A DNA stretch of 37,595 nucleotides from Flavobacteriaceae bacterium (GTDB lineage: Bacteria > Bacteroidota > Bacteroidia > Flavobacteriales > Flavobacteriaceae): assembly GCA_013043685.1 (NCBI GenBank), contig JABDNT010000020.1, forward strand, positions 1-37,595, in the 5' to 3' direction. Each line of letters begins with the position of its first letter. The first letter of the stretch is position 1. Under the pieces are notes generated by a model. The model did no database searches and was not told the origin of the DNA. It worked only from the letters and a program-made list of their open reading frames with translations. Position numbers and translations under genes: made by a program. Positions 17,470 through 24,474 of the stretch are shown here, piece by piece.

Positions 17470-18009
17470 ATGAAAAAAATAATTGCTTTTGCAGGAAGTA
17501 ACAGTAGCACTTCCATAAATCATGCTTTAGTTTCCCACGTAGCTAATAAGATCATCCATCACAACATAAAGGTGATTAAACTGACTGATTTTCCGCTTCC
17601 CATTTTTGGAGAAGACCTGGAGAAAGAAAAAGGTTATCCGGAAACGCTTTCCAAACTGTTGAATGAAATAAGATCGCAGGATGCATTGATCATTTCAGTA
17701 AACGAACACAATGCCGGAATTTCTGCATTTTTCAAGAATGTTCTGGATTGGCTTTCGCGCATCGAACTCAAGTTTATGGAAGGAAAGAAAGTTTTGCTAC
17801 TAAGTACTTCTCCTGGAAAGAGAGGAGCATTATCAGCGCTTCAATACACCGAAAGTATAGTTCCCAGATACAGTGGAGAACTTGTCGCATCTTTTGCGTT
17901 TCCATCATTTTCTGCTAATTTTTCAGTTGAAGATAATAAAGTAATAAATGCTGATTTGGCATCCGGACTGGACAATGTAATTGAAACTTTTCTCGCATCG
18001 CTTGAATGA
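17470..18009 (+). CDS. NADPH-dependent FMN reductase family protein
   Basis: The 179-residue flavodoxin-like protein has the FMN phosphate loop FAGSNSSTSIN at residues 6-16. It also has the family segment SVNEHNAGISAFFKNVLDWLSR near residue 80, equivalent to P-E-Y-N-G-S-I-P-x-x-L-K-N-A-L-D-W in relatives. Such enzymes reduce FMN, quinones, azo compounds or chromate with NAD(P)H; the true substrate here is unknown. Its stop overlaps the start of pabB (ATGA), so the two are translationally coupled. The reason for pairing with pabB is not evident. Confidence 0.88.
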   Translation: MKKIIAFAGSNSSTSINHALVSHVANKIIHHNIKVIKLTDFPLPIFGEDLEKEKGYPETLSKLLNEIRSQDALIISVNEHNAGISAFFKNVLDWLSRIELKFMEGKKVLLLSTSPGKRGALSALQYTESIVPRYSGELVASFAFPSFSANFSVEDNKVINADLASGLDNVIETFLASLE

Positions 18010-19313
18010 AACGTATTCAAAATAAACATAGCCATGTCATCGATGAAACGTTCAGGAAGAAACTACTCCTTTGGGCACAACAATTCCACGAAGTAGCCTG
18101 GCTCGATTCCAATAATTATCAACAAGAACACAGCAGTTACCAGGCCATTCTGGCAGTTGACGCTTTTACATCCCTTAAAACCGACTACATCGATGCGTTT
18201 CAGAAACTGGACGATTATCAAAGTAGTATCAACGACTGGTTATTCGGTTATCTGACCTACGACCTGAAAAATGATATCGAAGCTCTTAGTTCGCTCAATC
18301 ATGATGGTTTGGGATTCCCGGACCTGTTCTTTTTTCAGCCGAAACGGTTGTTTCTGTTTTCTAAAAACAACGTTGAAATGCACTACCTGAATATGGTCGC
18401 CGACGAGATGGAAGCAGATTGGAAGGAGATAAATAATATTCCTCATGATAAAAACTCGTCCCAATCTGAAAATGCGTCCGTAAAAATCAGCCTGCGGACA
18501 TCTAAAGATAGTTACTTCAAAGAGGTGAATAAAATGCTGGCACATATTGAGCGAGGAGATATTTACGAGGCGAATTTCTGTCAGGAGTTCTTTTCCGAAG
18601 ATATTGCGATAGACCCGGTTAAAACGTTCGACCATCTCAACGAAATATCGCGGCCACCTTTCGCTACCTATCTGAAGTTTGGTAATAGTTATGCGATGTC
18701 GGCATCTCCCGAACGATATTTAAAGAAAGTTGGTACATCGGTTATTTCACAACCTATTAAAGGCACAGCCAGGCGGTTTAAGAATGAAGAATTGGACAGG
18801 GCGATGATAGAGAAATTAAAGAATGACCCTAAAGAACGAAGTGAGAATATCATGATTACGGATCTCGTTCGAAACGATCTATCCAAGTTTGCTGAGAAAG
18901 GAAGTGTTTTAGTTGAAGAACTCTGTGCTGTATATTCATTTGAGCAGGTACATCAACTAATTTCCACGGTTAGTTGTGAAGTATCGGAAGATGTAAAACC
19001 CGCAACCATGCTGAAAGAAACCTTTCCAATGGGAAGCATGACAGGAGCCCCCAAAGTTTCAGCTATGAAGATCATCGAAGATCTCGAAGATGCTAAACGG
19101 GGACTATACAGCGGAGCAATCGGTTATTTTGCTCCAAACAACGATTTCGACTTTAACGTGGTCATTCGGAGCATTCTGTATAATGCGAATAAAAAATATG
19201 TAAGTTTTTCAGTGGGTGGTGCGATTACTGCTAAAAGTAGCCCGGAGGATGAATATGAAGAATGTCTGCTCAAGGCAAAAGCTATGCGAGAGGCCCTGGA
19301 ACAGCCTAAATAA
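18006..19313 (+). CDS. pabB: aminodeoxychorismate synthase component I (chorismate-binding)
   Basis: The 435-residue protein is a chorismate-utilising enzyme for the folate precursor 4-aminobenzoate. The C-terminal two thirds hold the conserved blocks: ANFCQEFF near residue 180, QPIKGTARR near 250 (with the Lys typical of PabB), MITDLVRNDLSKFA near 280, GSMTGAPKVSAMKIIEDLE near 345 and SGAIGY near 370. The N-terminal third is divergent, as is usual for PabB. No pabA amidotransferase or pabC lyase is next to it. The TrpE alternative is less likely given the PIKGT motif and the absence of trp genes. Confidence 0.92.
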   Translation: MKRIQNKHSHVIDETFRKKLLLWAQQFHEVAWLDSNNYQQEHSSYQAILAVDAFTSLKTDYIDAFQKLDDYQSSINDWLFGYLTYDLKNDIEALSSLNHDGLGFPDLFFFQPKRLFLFSKNNVEMHYLNMVADEMEADWKEINNIPHDKNSSQSENASVKISLRTSKDSYFKEVNKMLAHIERGDIYEANFCQEFFSEDIAIDPVKTFDHLNEISRPPFATYLKFGNSYAMSASPERYLKKVGTSVISQPIKGTARRFKNEELDRAMIEKLKNDPKERSENIMITDLVRNDLSKFAEKGSVLVEELCAVYSFEQVHQLISTVSCEVSEDVKPATMLKETFPMGSMTGAPKVSAMKIIEDLEDAKRGLYSGAIGYFAPNNDFDFNVVIRSILYNANKKYVSFSVGGAITAKSSPEDEYEECLLKAKAMREALEQPK

Positions 19314-19337
19314 TCCATCCCGAACGTCACGAATACT

Positions 19338-19345
19338 TATATTTG
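19338..19345 (+). promoter_or_regulatory. candidate -7 box upstream of tilS
   Basis: TATATTTG matches TAnnTTTG exactly, 19 bases before the tilS ATG. No TTG is seen at standard spacing upstream, so the tilS-dsbD pair may also depend on read-through from pabB (51 bases away). Confidence 0.4.
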
Positions 19346-19364
19346 CGTGAATTAACAGTATCCC

Positions 19365-20672
19365 ATGCTGGAGCGTTTAAAACAACATATCGACAAAAAC
19401 CTTCCTTTTTTAAAGGGTAAGAAGCTATTGATCGCATGTAGTGGAGGCCTGGATAGCGTTGTCATGACGTATCTTTTCAAGGATATGGGCTTTGATATTG
19501 GCCTGGCGCATTGCAATTTTTCATTACGCGGAAGCGAGAGTGATGGAGATGAAGCGTTTGTAACCGATCTTGCCGAAAAATTGAATATTCCATCTTATGT
19601 TGAAACGTTCGACACCCGGGAATATGCCGATACTCGAAAACTTTCCATACAGATGGCAGCTCGTGAATTACGCTATTTGTGGTTCGATGAGATCCTGAGA
19701 GATTTTCACTGCGATTTTTTACTCACGGCTCATCATGCCGATGATAACCTGGAAACCCTCTTCATCAATCTATCAAGAGGTACCGGATTACGTGGTTTAA
19801 CAGGAATTCCTGAACAATCAGATAACCTGGTGCGCCCACTTTTACCTTTCAGTAGGGATGAAATTTTAAAGTATGCGAAGGAAGAGCGTTATTTCTGGAG
19901 AGAAGATAGTAGTAATAAGGAGATCGACTACTTGCGCAATGCAATTCACCATGATGTAATTCCACCCTTGAAGAGGCATATTCCAAAGTTATTGAAGAGT
20001 TTAGAGAAGACCCAGGGCCATCTGAGAGAATCTCAATCGCTGCTTGAGGATTACCTCGTGCTCATACGCCAGTTGGTGATGGTGGAGCAGGAGGATGGAT
20101 ATTCCATCAATATCAGTAAGATTTCAAACCTCCCTAACACAGAGGCTCTCCTATATGAATTGCTGCGTCCGTTCGGGTTTACGGCCTGGAAGGATATTTC
20201 TGAACTTATTCATGCACAAAGCGGCAAGTTCATTGTTTCAGCCTCTCACAGGCTGGTAAAAGACAGGGATTTGCTTTTGCTCACAGAAATTCCTTTAGAA
20301 GATAATGCTGAGGAGACAGAAATTCTCCGAACCACGAAACGAATTGAACATCCTATTCCGCTGATTATAAGCTCGGTTGTTACAAAGGGGGTGAATACTG
20401 ATAAAGAGATTTTTGTAGACGCGAACACGCTGACGTATCCATTAAAAGTTCGGAGATGGCGTGGAGGAGATTATTTTTATCCTATTGGGATGCAAGGAAA
20501 AAAGAAATTGAGTAAATATTTTAAGGATGAAAAGTTATCTTTGGTGGCTAAAGAAAAAATCTGGCTTCTTTGTAGTGGTGAGCAGATCGTTTGGATCATA
20601 GGTCACCGAGCAGACGACAGATACAAAGTAGGGCCGGAAACCACGCAAATAAAAAGAATACATACGTCCTAA
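19365..20672 (+). CDS. tilS: tRNA(Ile)-lysidine synthase
   Basis: The 435-residue enzyme converts C34 of the CAU-anticodon tRNA-Ile to lysidine, which makes it read AUA. The PP-loop ATPase motif ACSGGLDSVV sits at residues 24-33. LAHCNFSLRGSESDGDE and LTAHHADDNLETLFINLSRG (the N-type ATPase blocks in this family) follow, and then the middle and C-terminal TilS domains, the last containing LKVRRWRGGDYFYP near residue 360. Length is normal. The only other gene in this unit is dsbD, 15 bases downstream. Confidence 0.96.
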   Translation: MLERLKQHIDKNLPFLKGKKLLIACSGGLDSVVMTYLFKDMGFDIGLAHCNFSLRGSESDGDEAFVTDLAEKLNIPSYVETFDTREYADTRKLSIQMAARELRYLWFDEILRDFHCDFLLTAHHADDNLETLFINLSRGTGLRGLTGIPEQSDNLVRPLLPFSRDEILKYAKEERYFWREDSSNKEIDYLRNAIHHDVIPPLKRHIPKLLKSLEKTQGHLRESQSLLEDYLVLIRQLVMVEQEDGYSINISKISNLPNTEALLYELLRPFGFTAWKDISELIHAQSGKFIVSASHRLVKDRDLLLLTEIPLEDNAEETEILRTTKRIEHPIPLIISSVVTKGVNTDKEIFVDANTLTYPLKVRRWRGGDYFYPIGMQGKKKLSKYFKDEKLSLVAKEKIWLLCSGEQIVWIIGHRADDRYKVGPETTQIKRIHTS

Positions 20673-20687
20673 TCTATCAGTATACGC

Positions 20688-22667
20688 ATGAAGCGAATAT
20701 TTATAATAGTTTTTGCGGCTTTAATTAGCAATTTCTCCATCGTGGCACAGGATTTTTTAGATCCTGTTTCGTGGGAAGTGACCACGCAAAAAGAAAGCGA
20801 GAATCGGTATAATATAATATTGGAAGCCACCATTGACCCAGGATGGCATCTATACAGTCAGATTCAATATGGAGAAGAATTCGAAGGGCCTATTCCCACC
20901 GAGTTTAGCTATAATTCAAGCCCGGAATCCTACACTTTAGTTGGAGGTACACAGGAACCGGATGTAAAACCGGTATTGGATCCGGTTTTCGAGATCGAGG
21001 TTAAATCCTTCGACGATAAAGCTGTTTTCATACAGCCTATCGAAGTTGTGAATCCGGAAGGCCTTAAAATTGTTGTGGAAATCTACTACTCTGTTTGTGA
21101 TGACGAGAAATGCCTGCCACCTGATGTAAAATCCTTTGAAGTAGACCTGGCTTCGGGTAAGTCGGAACTAGCCACGGCCGAGATCACAGAGTTCGACCTT
21201 GAGCAAACAGCTGCACTTACAATTCCACTGAAAGGTGACCTTGGTAATACCAGCGGAAAGAAAGGATATTTCACTATTTTCCTTTTAGGTTTTTTAGGAG
21301 GAATATTAGCCCTGCTCACTCCTTGTGTATTCCCAATGATCCCTCTAACAGTTTCTTTCTTTACAAAGGGTTCAAGGGATCGTAAGAAAGGATTAAGGGA
21401 TGCGTTGCTTTATGGATTCTTCATATTTCTTATCTATGTGTTACTAAGTCTGCCTTTCCATTTACTGGATACGGTAGATGAGGGATTACTCAATAACATT
21501 TCCACGAACATTTACCTAAACATCCTTTTCTTTATAGTATTCCTGGTGTTTGCGTTCTCCTTCTTCGGATATTTCGAGATTACCTTGCCGAGTTCATGGA
21601 GTACTAAAATGGACGAAAAAGCCACCACCATAGGTGGATTTGTGGGTATCTTCTTTATGGCCCTGACGCTTGCCATCGTATCATTTTCCTGCACCGGACC
21701 AATTCTAGGCGGATTGTTAGGCGGCTCATTGAGTCAGGATGCGGGCGCTATGCAGTTGTCCTTCGGAATGGGAGGATTTGGTTTGGCACTTGCACTGCCA
21801 TTTGCGCTGTTTGCTTTATTCCCTAACTGGCTCAATTCACTTCCAAGCAGTGGGGGATGGCTAAACACAGTTAAGGTGGTATTAGGTTTTGCAGAACTTG
21901 CTTTAGCGTTTAAATTCCTTTCCAATGCCGACCTGGTAATGCACTGGGGTGTATTGAAAAGAGAGGTGTTCATGGCAATCTGGATTCTTTGTTCGCTTGG
22001 AATGGCGTTATATCTCTTCGGAATTATTCGATTCCCGCATGATGGCCCAAAAGGGAGAAAACTTCCGAAGGGAAATATCATTGTGGGAATATTAGCAATT
22101 GTGTTTACCATTTATCTTATCCCCGGCCTGACAAATACCAAATATGCCAATTTGAAATTGTTAAGTGGACTGGCTCCGCCAATGTTCTATAGTTTGTATG
22201 ATAAAGGCACCTCTGCACCTCTGGGACTAACGGCTTATAAAGACTTTTATGAAGGCGTGGAAGCTGCAAAGAAGTCCGGTAAGCCCATTATGCTAGATTT
22301 CACAGGATGGGCCTGTGTGAATTGCCGTAAAATGGAAGAACATGTCTGGAGTGTTGAGGAAGTTTTCAAGGTCATAAATGAAGAATTTATACTAATCTCG
22401 CTTTACGTGGACGACCGAAAACCACTGGAAAAAGAGGAGCAGTTCAATTTTCTGAAACCAACAGGCGGTACCAAACCCATCAAGACCATTGGAGACAAAT
22501 GGGCCACTTTCCAAACGGTTAACTTTAAAAATAACTCTCAGCCACATTACGCTTTAATGGATAGTGATTATAAGTTGTTGAACCTGCCAATCGGTTATAC
22601 TCCCGATGAGAGTGAATATCTGGCCTGGCTGAATTCCGGATTGAAAGAATTTAATAAAAATAAATAG
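20688..22667 (+). CDS. dsbD: DsbD-type thiol:disulfide interchange protein (cytoplasm-to-periplasm electron carrier)
   Basis: The 659-residue protein has the three-part DsbD plan. A signal peptide (to about residue 20) precedes a periplasmic alpha-like domain (about 25-155) with the Cys pair in CDDEKC. A membrane domain of eight or so helices (about 195-500) has Cys in LTPCVFPMIP and SFSCTGPILGG. A C-terminal thioredoxin-like domain carries the CxxC in WACVNCRKMEEHVWS near residue 545. DsbD passes electrons from cytoplasmic thioredoxin to periplasmic partners such as cytochrome maturation or disulfide-repair proteins. No clear terminator for it was found downstream on the plus strand. Confidence 0.94.
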   Translation: MKRIFIIVFAALISNFSIVAQDFLDPVSWEVTTQKESENRYNIILEATIDPGWHLYSQIQYGEEFEGPIPTEFSYNSSPESYTLVGGTQEPDVKPVLDPVFEIEVKSFDDKAVFIQPIEVVNPEGLKIVVEIYYSVCDDEKCLPPDVKSFEVDLASGKSELATAEITEFDLEQTAALTIPLKGDLGNTSGKKGYFTIFLLGFLGGILALLTPCVFPMIPLTVSFFTKGSRDRKKGLRDALLYGFFIFLIYVLLSLPFHLLDTVDEGLLNNISTNIYLNILFFIVFLVFAFSFFGYFEITLPSSWSTKMDEKATTIGGFVGIFFMALTLAIVSFSCTGPILGGLLGGSLSQDAGAMQLSFGMGGFGLALALPFALFALFPNWLNSLPSSGGWLNTVKVVLGFAELALAFKFLSNADLVMHWGVLKREVFMAIWILCSLGMALYLFGIIRFPHDGPKGRKLPKGNIIVGILAIVFTIYLIPGLTNTKYANLKLLSGLAPPMFYSLYDKGTSAPLGLTAYKDFYEGVEAAKKSGKPIMLDFTGWACVNCRKMEEHVWSVEEVFKVINEEFILISLYVDDRKPLEKEEQFNFLKPTGGTKPIKTIGDKWATFQTVNFKNNSQPHYALMDSDYKLLNLPIGYTPDESEYLAWLNSGLKEFNKNK

Positions 22668-22756
22668 GTTTATAACAGCGAGTTACCGTGTCGTTATAGT
22701 CAGGGCGTACAAAAAACAGCTGGCTTATGAGAAATAGAATTTGGATTGTACAGAAT

Positions 22757-22784
22757 AAAAAAGCATCCCGTCTTCACGGGATGC
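22757..22784 (-). terminator. intrinsic terminator, minus strand
   Basis: A perfect 9-bp stem (GCATCCCGT at 22763-22771, ACGGGATGC at 22776-22784) closes a four-base loop. Read on the minus strand it is followed by six T (22762-22757). On the plus strand no T run follows, so direction is clear. Confidence 0.8.
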
Positions 22785-22900
22785 TATAACAAACCTAACT
22801 TAGTAAATTCTAAAAGTCTTAGATATACTTTTAAAATATTCTACCAAATGAATTTTCTATCCCCACAAAAAATTAATATCAGTAGAACTTTCACTAATTC
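22757..22900 (-). ncRNA. candidate small RNA of about 140 nt
   Basis: The minus strand has TACCTTTG (22912-22905), an exact -7 box, about 5 bases before a putative start near 22900, and a strong terminator at 22784-22757. The interval has no open frame worth calling. It contains short self-complementary pieces (TTCTAC/GTAGAA; TCTAA-GACTT-TTAGA). No -33 TTG is visible at normal spacing. It might belong to a known flavobacterial RNA family such as Flavo-1, but this has not been tested. Confidence 0.4.
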
Positions 22901-23006
22901 AACTCAAAGGTAAAATTCATACCTACATGAGTCCATACGTACATACACGTATTTTGATAATTTTAGCATTTTCCTGCAAGGCTTATTCTTAATCGATTTC
23001 GGCAAT

Positions 23007-23049
23007 AAAAAAGCCACCAATCAATCTTTTTGAAACTGAACAGTGGCTT
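23007..23049 (-). terminator. second minus-strand terminator-like hairpin
   Basis: AAGCCAC (minus, 23049-23043) pairs with GTGGCTT (23017-23011) around a 25-base loop, with the T run (23012-23007) beginning inside the end of the stem. The stem is only 7 bp and the loop is long, so this is weaker than the neighbouring terminator. An exact -7-like box, TACATTTG, lies upstream on the minus strand at 23105-23098. Confidence 0.45.
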
Positions 23050-23076
23050 ATATTATATGAGTTCACTGTTTGGTGT

Positions 23077-23094
23077 ACTCAATTTTTACTTCCT
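23077..23094 (+). repeat. 18-bp direct repeat, copy 1
   Basis: ACTCAATTTTTACTTCCT occurs here and again, identically, at 24385-24402. Both copies are intergenic, one before lacI and one between lacI and the MFS gene. The function is unknown. Confidence 0.8.
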
Positions 23095-23151
23095 GATCAA
23101 ATGTAATTGAAAAATCTGTGTGTTTATATGGTTTTTTACGGATTTCATTTA

Positions 23152-23166
23152 CGAAAACGTTATAGT
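23152..23166 (+). promoter_or_regulatory. LacI-operator-like site, copy 1 (upstream of lacI)
   Basis: CGAAAACGTTATAGT is identical to a site upstream of pfkA (32110-32124). The AACGTT core has the central CG pair and near-symmetry expected of LacI-family operators. It lies 134 bases before the lacI start. Confidence 0.6.
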
Positions 23167-23299
23167 GTTGATATGTTTTATAACTTTAACATTTATTCAA
23201 TTAAACGTAGCTAAATTCATAATTCGATAGTGTAAGATGAGTTTCATTTCTATTTTCTTAAATCGTTTTACCTGCGAATGCTTCTTTTTCTAAAGATAT

Positions 23300-24343
23300 A
23301 TGCAAAAACTTACCTTAAAGAAAATTGCCAGAGAGTTAGACGTGTCCATATCAACAGTCTCGAAATCTCTTAAAGACAGCCCTGAAATCAGTGAGGATAC
23401 CAGGCAAAAAGTGAAAGCCTTTGCCAAGCTTTATAATTACCGGCCCAATACAATTGCGTTAAGTTTAAAGAATCGCAAAACAAAAACAATTGGGGTGATT
23501 ATTCCCGAAATTGTGCATCATTTCTTTACAACAGTAGTAAGCGGTATCGAAAAGGTGGCAAATGAAAAGGGATATACTGTGATTATCGGGCTTAGTAATG
23601 AATCTTTCGATAAAGAAGTCACCAATATGGAAAAGTTAGCTAATGGCAGTATTGATGGTTTCATTTTATCCGTATCACGGGAAACCCAGTTAAAAAAGGA
23701 TTATCATCACCTGAAAGAATCAATCGATCACGGAATGCCCGTTGTTCTTTTTGACAGAACCATACCCGAGATCGAATGTGATAAGGTTGTTGTAGATGAT
23801 ACCCAGGGAGCGAAAAATGCTGTTTTGAAACTCATATCTTCAGGATGCACTAATATTGCACTGATCACAACCGAAGACCATGTTAATGTGGGGAAACTTC
23901 GAACGAGTGGTTACCAACATGCGCTCGAAGAAAGAGGTATAGATTTTTCGGATCGCCTGGTCCTGAAACTTAAAGACGAATTTAACGAGGAAGGTCTTGA
24001 AGGCCAATTAAATTCAGGCATCGAACTATTTCTAAGATCGAATCCAGATATAGATGCGATTTTCGCGGTGAATGAAAAATATGCACTAACAGCAATGAAA
24101 GCTGCCCGTGCTCTTGGGAAGCAGATCCCTTCTGAACTCAAAGTGGTAGGTTTTACAGATGGCGTGCTCTCAAAGTATGCGACCCCCAGTCTAACTACCG
24201 TGAGTCAGCACGGCATTCAGCTAGGTGAAAAAGCTGCCGAGTTACTCATAAGAAGGCTAGAGGAAGACGACTACGAACCACCCTACCAGACTGTGGTTGT
24301 AGAAACGAGATTGATAGAGCGCGAATCAACCAGCCAGGGCTGA
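23300..24343 (+). CDS. LacI family transcriptional regulator of the maltose locus
   Basis: The 347-residue protein has an N-terminal LacI helix-turn-helix (TLKKIARELDVSISTVSKSL, residues 4-23). A hinge helix follows (RPNTIALSLKNRKTKTIGV, about 47-66), whose Leu residue normally inserts at the operator's central CG. The rest is a periplasmic-binding-protein-like effector domain (about 62-340; DGFILSVSRET, VVLFDRTIP, VVGFTDGVLSKYATPSLTTV in part). Its place ahead of transporter and maltose genes suggests it senses maltose or a derivative. It could repress or activate; the operator position upstream of the pfkA promoter fits activation. Confidence 0.92.
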   Translation: MQKLTLKKIARELDVSISTVSKSLKDSPEISEDTRQKVKAFAKLYNYRPNTIALSLKNRKTKTIGVIIPEIVHHFFTTVVSGIEKVANEKGYTVIIGLSNESFDKEVTNMEKLANGSIDGFILSVSRETQLKKDYHHLKESIDHGMPVVLFDRTIPEIECDKVVVDDTQGAKNAVLKLISSGCTNIALITTEDHVNVGKLRTSGYQHALEERGIDFSDRLVLKLKDEFNEEGLEGQLNSGIELFLRSNPDIDAIFAVNEKYALTAMKAARALGKQIPSELKVVGFTDGVLSKYATPSLTTVSQHGIQLGEKAAELLIRRLEEDDYEPPYQTVVVETRLIERESTSQG

Positions 24344-24384
24344 TAGATTTAAAAAATACGCTATATTTACGTCCGCAGGTCAGG

Positions 24385-24402
24385 ACTCAATTTTTACTTC
24401 CT
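24385..24402 (+). repeat. 18-bp direct repeat, copy 2
   Basis: Identical to 23077-23094. It sits in the 131-base gap between lacI and the MFS transporter gene, about 73 bases before the transporter start. The flanking bases differ from those of copy 1, so the match is confined to these 18 positions. Confidence 0.8.
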
Positions 24403-24430
24403 ACTTTAAATAAGTTTTGATATGCCGCGT

Positions 24431-24445
24431 CTTTCGTTAAGAAAG
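24431..24445. promoter_or_regulatory. short inverted repeat before the MFS transporter
   Basis: CTTTC-GTTAA-GAAAG forms a 5-bp stem or palindromic site 29 bases before the transporter ATG. It may be a leader hairpin or a binding site; the evidence is limited to symmetry. Confidence 0.25.
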
Positions 24446-24474
24446 GATCTCGTATTGAAGCAGAAAGCATCAAT

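Larger units (their letters stand above)
22668..23299. other. 632-bp intergenic region with unexplained minus-strand RNA signals
   Basis: No protein gene is supported. From left to right it holds a minus-oriented terminator (22757-22784), a candidate minus-strand RNA upstream of it, and a second minus-oriented terminator (23007-23049) that overlaps an alternative hairpin. An 18-bp sequence repeated before the MFS gene (23077-23094) and a LacI-operator-like 15-mer (23152-23166) follow. Neighbours on both sides are plus-strand genes, so the minus terminators have no obvious client. Confidence 0.6.

Noticed and set aside
22668-22710. Weak TATAAC/GTTATA inverted repeat as a plus-strand terminator for dsbD
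   Set aside because: The stem is only six pairs with mismatches inside, and no T run follows.
23063-23185. A 40-codon open frame on the minus strand that reads like protein (ends YTKQ) across the operator and repeat region
   Set aside because: It has no ATG, GTG or TTG start, a stop directly upstream, and it overlaps regulatory-looking DNA. In the second copy of the 18-bp repeat the same frame is closed at once by a stop. A degraded gene tail is possible but not supported.
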